Part shown: positions 44,675-52,617 of the stretch, one piece after another
Numbering within the stretch: the first letter of the stretch is position 1
Layout: each line of letters opens with the position of its first letter
From: Paludicola sp. MB14-C6
GTDB taxonomy: Bacteria; Bacillota; Clostridia; Oscillospirales; Ruminococcaceae
Length of the DNA stretch: 64,000 nucleotides
Assembly (NCBI RefSeq): GCF_030908625.1
Contig: NZ_CP133133.1
Coordinates: 1,612,001-1,676,000, forward strand
Reading direction: 5' to 3'
Notes under the pieces: model-generated
What the model was told of the DNA's origin: nothing
The model's input: the letters and a program-made list of their open reading frames with translations, nothing else
Databases searched by the model: none
Program-made: the position numbers and the translations under genes

Positions 44675-45083
44675 CCAGCTTGTAGAAAAACTTAAAGCGC
44701 AAGAATAAAATGAATATTAGAAAAATTTCACTTGCGAAAATTGTTTTTTCAGAAATGACATATAACAACAATTAAATATTTTATCAAATGTTATTCGCGT
44801 GGAACAATTGCTGGTCGCATAACGATTTCACAAAAAATTATCTAGGGGAGTAAATGAAAAATAATATAGCACAAGCTTTACCGTTATCAATTTCGTACAA
44901 ACTAAGACGCGGTGTCATATAAAAAACAATTTTGAGAAATAAAGCGTTTTTTCTCCATGCTTTTTGGGGCGATTGCCAAAAAGCATGGTCAGGCTTGGGC
45001 GGATAGCCCAATATACATAATTGCAAGAATAGCCCTTATATCTTGCAATTATTAAACTAAAATTCACTTTTTCTTTAGACTGA
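44675..45083. mobile_element. 409-bp non-autonomous element (MITE), copy 3
   Basis: Ends AGCTTGTAGAAAAAC and TTTAGACTGA. Aligns along its length with copies 1 and 2, same orientation as copy 2. Contains the same strong internal stem (13 bp, loop GGCGATTG) and TTGGGC/GCCCAA stem. A 62-residue reading frame on the minus strand resembles one in copy 1 but is frameshifted in copy 2. It lies between the Na+ pump terminator hairpin and its T-tract. Confidence 0.85.
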
Positions 45084-45109
45084 CGGGTGTATCCGAAAGG
45101 ATACACCCG
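45084..45109 (-). terminator. Terminator hairpin of the Na+ pump operon
   Basis: CGGGTGTATCC GAAA GGATACACCCG, a perfect 11-bp stem with a GAAA loop. It is 7 bp after the stop of the small subunit gene; the mobile element follows immediately, so the T-tract is now 410 bp away. Confidence 0.75.
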
Positions 45110-45116
45110 TAACTGT

Positions 45117-45251
45117 TTATTTGTCTTTTTTCTCTGGAAAAATTTTAGATAGTAAAGAAGTGATAACAACGATACATCCAATAACGATAAAGATACCTAA
45201 CATTCCATATCCCATGACTGGAAGTGATTTTAAAAATACATCAATGTTCAT
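45117..45251 (-). CDS. Small membrane subunit of the Na+ pump (OadG-like)
   Basis: 44-residue protein. Sequence MNIDVFLKSLPVMGYGMLG then a hydrophobic stretch GIFIVIGCIVVITSLLSKIF and a Lys-rich end: one membrane helix with charged tail, as in small gamma subunits of sodium-pumping decarboxylases. It lies 12 bp after the beta subunit, with a GGAG ribosome site (AATAGGAGAG). A typical gamma subunit is longer and often has a Pro/Ala-rich tail; here it is reduced. Assignment rests on context and topology. Confidence 0.75.
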   Translation of the reverse strand: MNIDVFLKSLPVMGYGMLGIFIVIGCIVVITSLLSKIFPEKKDK

Positions 45252-45263
45252 TCTTTCACTCTC

Positions 45264-46400
45264 CTATTTCATAATCAAGCTTAAAATCAAACCACCTGCG
45301 ATAACAGATGCGATTTGGCCTGAAACGTTAACACCAACAGCGTGCATTAACAAATGGTTTGTTGGATCTTCTTTTAGACCCATTTTGTGTACAACCCTAG
45401 ATGACATTGGAAATGCAGAAATACCCGCAGCACCAATCATTGGGTTAATCTTTGTTTTAGAGAACAAGTTCAAGAATTTAGCGAAGAATACACCACCAAC
45501 GGTATCAAACACAAATGCAATCAAGCCTAATCCCATAATCATAATTGTTCCCCAGTTTAAGAATGCGCCAGCTTGCATTTTTGTTGCAATAGAAAGACCT
45601 AATAACAACGTAATTAAGTTTGCTAATTCTTTTTGTGCACTCTCAGAAAGAGAACGTAAAACTCCACATTCACGAATTAAGTTACCAAACATTAAGAAGC
45701 CAACTAAAGCAACAGAACGAGGAGCAAACAAACCAGCTACCATAGTAATAATAATTGGGAATAAAATTTTAGTTGTTTTTGATACTGCTTTATTATGATA
45801 TGGCATACGAATCAAGCGTTCTTTTTTCGTTGTAATTAACTTAATTACAGGAGGTTGTACAATTGGTACTAATGCCATATAAGAATATGCAGCTACGATA
45901 ATAGGACCGATATATTTTGTTTCATAATAGTTTGCAACGAATATAGATGTTGGTCCATCTGCTGCACCAATTACACCAATACAAGCAGCATCTTTTAAAT
46001 CAAAGCCTAATAAAGTTGCAAGGCTTAACGTAAAGAAGATACCAAATTGCGCTGCTGCACCGAATAATAATAGTTTTGGATTTGTTAACAATGGTGTAAA
46101 GTCAATCATTGCACCAATTCCCACAAACAATAATAGTGGGAATAATTCATTTGCAATACCTGCATTAAATAATGTATCAATTGGTCCTTGTTCTAATACA
46201 CCGTCAATCATCTGTGAAACCGCACCGGAGAACGGTAGGTTAACTAAAATTGCACCAAATCCCATTGGTAACAATAATGATGGTTCCATTTCTTTTTTAA
46301 TTGCAAGATAGATTAAAGTTCCACCGATAATCCACATTGCAACCATCATTGCCCATTCCGTTAGGGATGGTTTGGTAAAGGATTCAAAAATTGCTTGCAC
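45264..46400 (-). CDS. Na+-translocating decarboxylase beta subunit (OadB/GcdB type)
   Basis: 378 residues, GTG start. About ten membrane segments. The family signature IGAADGPTSIFVANYY and GNLIRECGVLRSL and MIGAAGISAFPMSSRVV are present. The beta subunit couples decarboxylation of a biotin-bound carboxyl group to export of Na+. The alpha (carboxyltransferase) and biotin carrier subunits are not in this window, so whether the substrate is oxaloacetate, methylmalonyl-CoA or glutaconyl-CoA cannot be told. Preceded by a riboswitch-like leader with terminator. Confidence 0.93.
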   Translation of the reverse strand: MQAIFESFTKPSLTEWAMMVAMWIIGGTLIYLAIKKEMEPSLLLPMGFGAILVNLPFSGAVSQMIDGVLEQGPIDTLFNAGIANELFPLLLFVGIGAMIDFTPLLTNPKLLLFGAAAQFGIFFTLSLATLLGFDLKDAACIGVIGAADGPTSIFVANYYETKYIGPIIVAAYSYMALVPIVQPPVIKLITTKKERLIRMPYHNKAVSKTTKILFPIIITMVAGLFAPRSVALVGFLMFGNLIRECGVLRSLSESAQKELANLITLLLGLSIATKMQAGAFLNWGTIMIMGLGLIAFVFDTVGGVFFAKFLNLFSKTKINPMIGAAGISAFPMSSRVVHKMGLKEDPTNHLLMHAVGVNVSGQIASVIAGGLILSLIMK

Positions 46401-46438
46401 TTAACCACTTCCTTTTCATTTTTTATAAACCATTTCAT

Positions 46439-46486
46439 AAAAAAAGACCTTCATCATAGCAAAGGTGTAACTATGATAAAAGTCTT
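46439..46486 (-). terminator. Leader terminator of the Na+ pump operon
   Basis: AAGAC.TTTATCATAG pairs with CTATGATGAA.GTCTT, followed by TTTTTTT on the minus strand. Its 5' arm overlaps the 3' arm of the aptamer stem P1 at 46476-46482. Confidence 0.85.
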
Positions 46487-46570
46487 GCTATTTAAAGTAT
46501 GCGCGGATTTTCATCGAGTTGTCGCATCCATACTACAACAAAAAACTTGTTGCCAGCTACTCCCTTTTAT
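46476..46570 (-). promoter_or_regulatory. yybP-ykoY-like metal riboswitch in the leader
   Basis: On the minus strand the aptamer begins ATAAAAGGGAGTAGC and ends TAGCAAGACTTTTAT, matching the hallmark edges of the Mn2+ (yybP-ykoY) class, usually AAAGGGGAGTAGC and GCAAGACC. P1 is ATAAAAG/CTTTTAT. Two inner hairpins form (CAACAA/TTGTTG and AGTATG/CATACT with GGAT/ATCC). P1 and the terminator share the ACTTTTAT segment, so ligand binding should turn expression on. The regulated gene is unusual for this class. Confidence 0.6.
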
Positions 46571-46609
46571 AATTCCTGGTTTACTATTTGTTAATAAACA
46601 CTATTTTTT

Positions 46610-46637
46610 ATTATAATGAAATATCAACAAATTGCAA
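46610..46637 (-). promoter_or_regulatory. Promoter of the Na+ pump operon
   Basis: TTGCAA, 16-bp spacer, TATAAT on the minus strand, about 40 bp before the aptamer. Confidence 0.65.
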
Positions 46638-46859
46638 GAGAAAATGATATATTTGTTTCAAAAAAAGAAAAACGCATGCTAATTCACACCCTATATTTTA
46701 CAATTGGCCGCGTTTTATAGTTCGGAGACAATTCTCTATGTAAGACAGATAAAAATAATTCTCTTATAAAATTATATTTTTATAGCAAATATGAATTTTC
46801 AAATCATATAATGCTATTACATAAACCGTTCGTTAATAAAAAGGAAAGCAGGTGGCAGA

Positions 46860-47270
46860 TTGAAGATTATTTTATTTCCAGACAAACAAATCATCTCTAC
46901 TTATTTACAAATTGGTTGCGAGGTTGAGCTCATTGTATCTTGGGATGGTGAGCAGGTCATTCTTTGCCCAGATAACTCACTAGAACAGCTGGAACTTTAT
47001 TTAAAAGAGAATCAACTTTCACCCATTAACAAAAGCTACGACTACTTCCTATTTATAAGCAAAGATTATGCACAATGGAATTATCATTGCCCCAAATACT
47101 ATAGTAGCCTTTCTTCGAGAATGCAACAACATCAAGCTTATTATCAAGACGGAATGTCAACAATTACAAAAGTTTTCTCACAACTGCATTTTTTGGCCGA
47201 TATTCGCTTGAAAAAATCAGATGACGAAGAAATTGTTTCTATGATTACATATTTACAAAACCTTTCTTAA
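46860..47270 (+). CDS. Hypothetical protein, unknown function
   Basis: 136 residues from a TTG start with a weak GGAAAGCAGG ribosome site. No signal peptide, no membrane segment. I do not recognise a family. The sequence is rich in Tyr and Gln in the middle (SSLSSRMQQHQAYYQDG) and ends in an acidic helix. It converges with the DUF1540 gene through a shared strong terminator. Coding is supported by an open frame, codon use like neighbours and the downstream terminator. Confidence 0.55.
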   Translation: MKIILFPDKQIISTYLQIGCEVELIVSWDGEQVILCPDNSLEQLELYLKENQLSPINKSYDYFLFISKDYAQWNYHCPKYYSSLSSRMQQHQAYYQDGMSTITKVFSQLHFLADIRLKKSDDEEIVSMITYLQNLS

Positions 47271-47284
47271 ATTCCTACTTTCTC

Positions 47285-47327
47285 ATAAACAAACTGCTGT
47301 TTATGAGAAAACAGCAGTTTGTTTATC
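47285..47327. terminator. Strong bidirectional terminator
   Basis: ATAAACAAACTGCTGTTT and its complement AAACAGCAGTTTGTTTAT with a 7-nt loop, between converging genes. Confidence 0.92.
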
Positions 47328-47330
47328 TAC

Positions 47331-47504
47331 TTATTTCAAAATAAATGATTTACAATCGGTGCATTGATCCATTGTAGGATTTGTTTCATGTGTTCCAACT
47401 GAAATACAATTTAAAGAACAATAGTTCTGTGACTGACAATGATTCTTGCATTGGGTAACAGTACATTGTATACTTTGGTTTGGATGTGAACAACAATTAT
47501 CCAT
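47331..47504 (-). CDS. Small Cys-rich DUF1540 protein
   Basis: 57 residues on the minus strand, start ATG after AAGGAGG. Cys spacing SIQCTVTQCKNHCQSQNYC ... LNCISVGTHE ... QCTDCKSF is that of the DUF1540 family, small proteins of Firmicutes likely to bind a metal (Zn or Fe-S). The gene is easy to miss because of its length. Function unknown. Confidence 0.85.
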   Translation of the reverse strand: MDNCCSHPNQSIQCTVTQCKNHCQSQNYCSLNCISVGTHETNPTMDQCTDCKSFILK

Positions 47505-47665
47505 AATAAAAATCCTCCTTTTTTACATGATATTTTATTATTTGTTCTATTTGAAATTTTATGATTACCAAAAAATTCATTTAATACAATTCAATAAACT
47601 GCTTTACTTTCTGACTTTTTACGTGTATACTGTAAGTAAAATTTACCATATTGGAGGTCGCGAAA

Positions 47666-47944
47666 TTGGAAAAAGAACTGCTTAATATGATGGAACCACT
47701 GGTTCTTCAAAAACTAGACGAAATTATAGGCAAATTCGATTGCTGTTCTTGCGATAAATGTAAAATGGATATCGCTTCCTATGCATTAAATTTACTACCG
47801 CCAAAATATGTTGCAACCCATAAAGGTGGCGTTTTTGTTAAATTGAATGAATCAGAAATTCAAAACGAAACCGATTTAATCGCTTGTATAACCAAAGCAA
47901 TTCAAGTTGTAAGTAAAAATCCTAAACACAATCCATTTATATAA
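47666..47944 (+). CDS. ComFB-family (late competence development) protein
   Basis: 92 residues from a TTG 8 nt after GGAGG; an upstream in-frame TTG overlaps the ribosome site itself. The ComFB family pattern is seen: NMMEPLVLQKLDEII near residues 7-21, a Cys cluster CCSCDKCKMDIASYALN with four Cys, and LPPKYVATHKGGVFVK. Family members are linked to competence or to c-di-nucleotide binding; a zinc site is suggested by the Cys cluster. Role here is unproven. Confidence 0.85.
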   Translation: MEKELLNMMEPLVLQKLDEIIGKFDCCSCDKCKMDIASYALNLLPPKYVATHKGGVFVKLNESEIQNETDLIACITKAIQVVSKNPKHNPFI

Positions 47945-47947
47945 ACA

Positions 47948-47978
47948 AATACCACATCAATATCGATGTGGTATTTTA
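47948..47978. terminator. Terminator between comFB-like and padR-like genes
   Basis: AAATACCACATC/GATGTGGTATTTT with AATATC loop; serves both converging genes. Confidence 0.9.
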
Positions 47979-47984
47979 TGTAAT

Positions 47985-48512
47985 TTACAATTGTTGTAAA
48001 ACAGTGATGCATTTTTCTGCCCACTCAATAGAAAAGTTATAATAAGAAACGGCATAATATGTTGTTAACGAAAAGCAAATTTCATCATGCTTATCTTTTG
48101 CAAATGCTGAAATATCCTCTTTGCCATCTACTATTTCAGAAAGCTTTGCTTTACAAGCATTAACATATTCTTGTAAAACAATAATGGTATCTTTGGGCTT
48201 TGTAATATTACTGAAAAACACTTTCATTAAAAGTGGATTTCGTATTTCTACTAATGTAGTAACATCCGTTTCATTCAACCAATCTACTAATACTTGTTTT
48301 CCTTCTTTGGTTAAACTATATTTTTTTGTATTAGCTGATTGTGGATTTGCAACAATTAAGTTTTCTTTTTCTAATTTCGTGGTTTCACGATACACTTGGC
48401 TTTGTTGAGCTTGCCAAAAAAACAACCCATTACTATTGATTTTTTTCGTCAACTCATAGCTTGTTGCCTCTTCATAATCTAACAATGCTAAAATTTCGTG
48501 CCGTAATGACAT
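47985..48512 (-). CDS. PadR-family transcriptional regulator
   Basis: 175 residues. The winged HTH starts LRHEILALLDYEEATSYELTKKIN (residues 2-25) and runs to TKEGKQVLVDWL; a C-terminal helical dimerisation region (about 90-170) follows, as in the Vir-type PadR-like subgroup. PadR proteins usually repress nearby transporters or stress genes; no obvious target adjoins it. Start chosen at the ATG after AAGGGGG. Confidence 0.88.
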   Translation of the reverse strand: MSLRHEILALLDYEEATSYELTKKINSNGLFFWQAQQSQVYRETTKLEKENLIVANPQSANTKKYSLTKEGKQVLVDWLNETDVTTLVEIRNPLLMKVFFSNITKPKDTIIVLQEYVNACKAKLSEIVDGKEDISAFAKDKHDEICFSLTTYYAVSYYNFSIEWAEKCITVLQQL

Positions 48513-48840
48513 TCTTGATATCCCCCTTGTCCTCTATATTACTAGCTTACAAGATATTGCTTTTACTGTCAAGCAAGGAAACTTTTATTCTAATACTGAT
48601 TTATTTAAAATTTCTATTTTATATTAGGTAGAGCTTTGATTAACATGAGCCACCACTAAATAGACCAAGTAGCTTTGATAGATGAACTGATATTGTAGTG
48701 CTTTGAAAATAAGTAATTGGCATTTCAAATAGTATAATAGCATTCCATTAATAGTATACCATTTTTCATAAAGGGCAAGCTCGATTTTTGTAGCTATAAC
48801 CTAACTTTACTTTCAACCAGAATATTATGCAAAATAGCAA
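48513..48840. other. AT-rich gap without recognised features
   Basis: About 330 bp between divergent genes. No credible reading frame, tRNA or strong hairpin was found; the right-hand end leads into the promoter at 48841. Confidence 0.5.
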
Positions 48841-48869
48841 TTGACACTTTTGTTTGCAAAGAGTAAAAT
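48841..48869 (+). promoter_or_regulatory. Promoter of the gene at 48935
   Basis: TTGACA, 17-bp spacer, TAAAAT; near-consensus. Confidence 0.8.
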
Positions 48870-48934
48870 AGGTCTATTCGTTTAAAATAGCCTTATATAT
48901 AAAATTCAAACTTTCTTTGGAGAGGGAAAACTAT

Positions 48935-49573
48935 ATGGAAAAACAGCAAATTCTAACTTCATTGCATAGTGCACATGAATATTTTGAGCCATTAAAGCAC
49001 ACTATGGATTTATATGAATCATTGGTACAACAAATGATACAAAACAAAGCAAAACGCAATCACTCGGTTATCAGTAACATTGCTTGCATCATTTCTTGTA
49101 TTGGACTTTTTAGCATCGTTTATTTTAATCCTAATATTAACTTTAGTATTCATAGCTTGACTTTTTGGAAGGTCGTTTTGTTAACATTATGGATTGCTTG
49201 TTTAATTGGGATACCTGTTTGCGTTAAGATTGCTATTACAAAAATACATCAAAAAAGAACCGACCACAAAATTGAGCAACTTAAAAAACGCAGCACACCG
49301 CTTTATGATGAAATATTAGAATCCTATTTGGAATTTCAAGATGCTTCATTTCTTTCACTCCCATTTTCCTACTGCTATCCTGACTATATTGAAAAGCTTG
49401 CACAATATATTGAATTGCAACAAGCAAATAGTTTAAAAGAGGCAATCTCAATATTACAAGCTGAACTATCTAATCAACCAAGCAATATTTTTCACCATCT
49501 TGTACTTAATGCACAGCAAATTGCGGCAATGCAAAGTAAGGATACCCATAAGCCTGCAACACAATCTGTATAA
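48935..49573 (+). CDS. Hypothetical two-helix membrane protein
   Basis: 212 residues from the ATG; a longer TTG start would overlap the GGAGAGG ribosome site. A soluble N-terminal helix (1-45) precedes two membrane segments (about residues 48-66 and 80-105), then a long cytoplasmic helical region and a Gln-rich tail. No family recognised. It has a strong promoter of its own and a terminator, so it is a free-standing gene. Function unknown. Confidence 0.65.
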   Translation: MEKQQILTSLHSAHEYFEPLKHTMDLYESLVQQMIQNKAKRNHSVISNIACIISCIGLFSIVYFNPNINFSIHSLTFWKVVLLTLWIACLIGIPVCVKIAITKIHQKRTDHKIEQLKKRSTPLYDEILESYLEFQDASFLSLPFSYCYPDYIEKLAQYIELQQANSLKEAISILQAELSNQPSNIFHHLVLNAQQIAAMQSKDTHKPATQSV

Positions 49574-49586
49574 TTCTTTATGTATA

Positions 49587-49627
49587 AAATGTCATTCGGA
49601 ACTTTTTTATTTCGAATGACATTTTTA
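49587..49627 (+). terminator. Terminator after the membrane protein gene
   Basis: AAAATGTCATTCG/CGAATGACATTTT with a T-rich 13-nt loop and T tail. Confidence 0.9.
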
Positions 49628-49790
49628 TATTTTTATTTATCTTATTTATTCATTGCAATTTTATAGATATATTTGTATTGTTTAAATATATTAGGATTTA
49701 TAATTTCCTTATTTATCTTATTGAATATTGTTCCACTTGTTAAATAGTCTGTTATCTGTTGTTTAAACAGGTAAACCATGTTTCGCTGGA
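49628..49790. other. AT-rich gap before the polysaccharide operon
   Basis: No gene, repeat or RNA structure recognised. Together with the promoter and 140-nt leader that follow, the gene-free stretch is about 340 bp. Confidence 0.5.
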
Positions 49791-49819
49791 TTGACATTCC
49801 TATAGAAAAAACATATAAT
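49791..49819 (+). promoter_or_regulatory. Promoter of the surface-polysaccharide operon
   Basis: Consensus TTGACA, 17-bp spacer, TATAAT. The transcript would start near 49826 with a ~140-nt leader before the epimerase gene. Confidence 0.85.
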
Positions 49820-49965
49820 ATGTGAAAGAATATACGATTATTGCTTAAACTATAATAGTTTATATTCTAATCGTATTAAAAGATTGAATATAAGAAATTG
49901 AAACAGCTTTCACCTGTAATATAGCATTTTTTATTACTAAAAGTACAAGAAAGTGAGAGGAAATC

Positions 49966-51078
49966 ATGAAAAAAATTAAAGTAATTTCTGTTTTTGGTAC
50001 TCGACCAGAAACGATTAAAATGGCACCTTTAGTGAAAGAACTAAGAAGTCGTGAAGAAATAGAAAGTATTGTTTGCGTTACTGCACAACACCGTCAAATG
50101 CTTGATCAAGTGTTAACCGCTTTTCATATTGTTCCTGATTATGATTTAGATATTATGCAGCAAGGTCAAACGCTCTCTGATATTACGATTCGTGTATTAA
50201 AAGGTCTTGAGCAAGTATTTAAAGATGAGAAACCCGACATTGTTTTAGTACATGGAGATACATCTACTACGTTTGCAGGTGCACTTGCTGCATATTATCA
50301 GCAAATTGCAATTGGACATGTAGAGGCGGGACTTCGCACTTATAATAAATATTCTCCGTATCCGGAAGAAGCAAACCGCCAGTTTGTTGGAGTTATTTCC
50401 GATATGAACTTTGCACCAACAGAGCAAAGCAAACAAAACTTATTAAATGAAGGTAAATCGGAAAGTACAATTGTTGTAACAGGAAATACTGCTATTGACG
50501 CTTTACACACTACTGTTCAAGACGATTACAGCGACGGAATCACAGAATGGGCAAAAGGCAGCCGCCTCATTGTATTAACTGCTCATAGAAGAGAAAATCT
50601 CGGCGAGCCTATGCGAAATATGTTTCATGCGATTAAACGTATCATTGATAAACATGAAGACATAAAAGTGGTATACCCTGTGCATTTAAATCCAATCGTA
50701 GTTGCTACTGCAGATGAAATTCTCGGGAATTGTGATCGTGTTCGATTAATTAAACCGCTTGAGGTTGTGGAATTCCATAATCTTTTAAATCAATCCTATT
50801 TAATCTTAACAGATAGTGGTGGTATTCAAGAAGAAGCCCCATCTTTAGGGAAACCCGTTATTGTATTGCGTGATACAACCGAACGCCCTGAAGGCATAAA
50901 AGCTGGCACTCTAAAGCTTGCAGGAACCAATGAAGAAACGATTTATCAATTGATTGATGAGCTCCTAACCGACACTGCAGAATACAATCGAATGAGTCAA
51001 GCATCCAACCCTTATGGAGATGGCTTTGCAAGCAAACGAATTGTTGATGCTATTATTGAAAAATTCCAAAAGAACTAA
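49966..51078 (+). CDS. wecB: UDP-N-acetylglucosamine 2-epimerase (non-hydrolysing)
   Basis: 370 residues. Interconverts UDP-GlcNAc and UDP-ManNAc for wall teichoic acid or capsule synthesis. Features: VFGTRPETIKMAPLV at residues 8-22, the catalytic region VHGDTSTTFAGALAAYY, GHVEAGLRTYNKYSPYPEE and the C-terminal LTDSGGIQEEAPSLGKPV. Full length. First gene of an apparent operon with a flippase, a dehydrogenase and a nucleotidyltransferase fusion. GAGAGG ribosome site. Confidence 0.95.
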   Translation: MKKIKVISVFGTRPETIKMAPLVKELRSREEIESIVCVTAQHRQMLDQVLTAFHIVPDYDLDIMQQGQTLSDITIRVLKGLEQVFKDEKPDIVLVHGDTSTTFAGALAAYYQQIAIGHVEAGLRTYNKYSPYPEEANRQFVGVISDMNFAPTEQSKQNLLNEGKSESTIVVTGNTAIDALHTTVQDDYSDGITEWAKGSRLIVLTAHRRENLGEPMRNMFHAIKRIIDKHEDIKVVYPVHLNPIVVATADEILGNCDRVRLIKPLEVVEFHNLLNQSYLILTDSGGIQEEAPSLGKPVIVLRDTTERPEGIKAGTLKLAGTNEETIYQLIDELLTDTAEYNRMSQASNPYGDGFASKRIVDAIIEKFQKN

Positions 51079-51189
51079 TATTTTTAGAAAATACAATTAT
51101 CCTAATCATATTTGAATTTACCCATTTACAAGCTTCAAATAAGACAAGCAGTTGATCAAACAATAAACTAGAAAGAGGAACTGAACGCT

Positions 51190-52605
51190 ATGAGTAATAT
51201 TGGCCGTTTTGCAAAATCCTCGGCTACTTATTTTGCAGGGAGTGTATTAACAAAAATTATCTCATTTTTTCTGCTTCCCATTTACACAAATTTTATTGAA
51301 ACAGCCGATATGAGTTATTACGATAACTCGTTTAACTATTTGAGCATTCTTATTCCGGTTATCAGTTTAGAAATATGGTCAGGCATCATGCGCTATATGT
51401 ATGATATGAATGATCAAAAACAGAAAATGAAGCCAATTGTGAATGGGTTATGTATTTTCTCTATTAGCGCAATTTTATATAGTATTATATTCATTGTAAT
51501 TGCATTTTCAGTTAATATTGCTTTTTTACCTTGGATTTTTCTATATGGTTTTTTAACCATGCTACATTCTATCTATAGTTATATTGCAAGAGGACTCGGC
51601 CTAAACAAAACATATGCAATTTCAGGTATTATTGGAAGTTTAGTCGGCTCTATTTCTAACATTATTTTAATTTTAGGGTTTCGACTGACATTGCTTTCTT
51701 TATACATTTCCATTGTTCTCGGCATTACTGTTCAGCTTATCATCATGGAATCTAAGGTGCATTTGCTGACTCGTTTTAAACGAGAATATATTGATAAGCA
51801 AATGATTAAAAGCATGATTCGATTCAGCCTTCCACTTTGCATTAACTCGGCTTGTTATTGGTTTTTATCCAGCTATAATCGTATTGCTATAGAAAATATC
51901 ATGGGTGCTGATGCAAATGGACTTTATGGAGTCGCCATTCGACTCAGTGCAGTTTTGACTTTAGTCTCCAGCTGCTTTTCAATGGCTTGGCAAGAACTCG
52001 CTTTTTCAAAAGGAAACAAGAACGATAACTCTCAATTCTATACAACAGCAACCAATTATTATATTCAACTTCTTATGCTTGGCATATTGATATTCATGCC
52101 AGTAATTCAAGTTATTTTTCCTTATTTCATCGGTCCAAATTATCATGAGGCTTTTGCTTATATTCCACTATATTTATTAGCAACTGCTGCAAGCATTATC
52201 AGCGGATTTTTCGGTAGTATCTATGCCGCTGAAAAGAAAACGGGTATTATCTTTTTTTCTACCCTTGTAGCCGCAGTTATAAATGTAAGCATTTTGCACT
52301 TGTTGATTCCTTCTTTAGGGCTACAAGCGGCAAATATTTCTCTTCTACTTGGATTTACGGTTAATATTGCGATACGAGTAGTATTATTGAAAAAAACTGC
52401 AAAAATAAAGATAGATTTTATTTTCTTATTTCTTTCATTTTTTTTATTCGCTATTGGATTTTATATCTATCTCAAATTGAGTATTGGGTGGAATATCCTG
52501 TTCGGTTTATTGGTTGCAGTAATCGGATTGGTATTTTTCAAAGATTTAATAAAAGACATTATAGATCGGACAAGACAATCATTAAAAACTCGCTTTAAAA
52601 AATAA
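51190..52605 (+). CDS. Polysaccharide flippase (Wzx-like, MATE/MOP superfamily)
   Basis: 471 residues with about 12-14 membrane helices, starting FAKSSATYFAGSVLTKIISFFLLPIYTNFI, the family's characteristic N-terminus. Moves lipid-linked oligosaccharide repeat units across the cytoplasmic membrane. Downstream of the epimerase by 111 bp and upstream of the dehydrogenase by 12 bp, within the same operon. The sugar carried is unknown. AGAGGAACTG precedes the ATG. Confidence 0.92.
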   Translation: MSNIGRFAKSSATYFAGSVLTKIISFFLLPIYTNFIETADMSYYDNSFNYLSILIPVISLEIWSGIMRYMYDMNDQKQKMKPIVNGLCIFSISAILYSIIFIVIAFSVNIAFLPWIFLYGFLTMLHSIYSYIARGLGLNKTYAISGIIGSLVGSISNIILILGFRLTLLSLYISIVLGITVQLIIMESKVHLLTRFKREYIDKQMIKSMIRFSLPLCINSACYWFLSSYNRIAIENIMGADANGLYGVAIRLSAVLTLVSSCFSMAWQELAFSKGNKNDNSQFYTTATNYYIQLLMLGILIFMPVIQVIFPYFIGPNYHEAFAYIPLYLLATAASIISGFFGSIYAAEKKTGIIFFSTLVAAVINVSILHLLIPSLGLQAANISLLLGFTVNIAIRVVLLKKTAKIKIDFIFLFLSFFLFAIGFYIYLKLSIGWNILFGLLVAVIGLVFFKDLIKDIIDRTRQSLKTRFKK

Positions 52606-52617
52606 TAAGGAGTTTCT

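Noticed and set aside
45121..45798. 225-residue plus-strand reading frame over the Na+ pump genes
   Set aside because: Antisense of a hydrophobic membrane protein gene; composition typical of a shadow.
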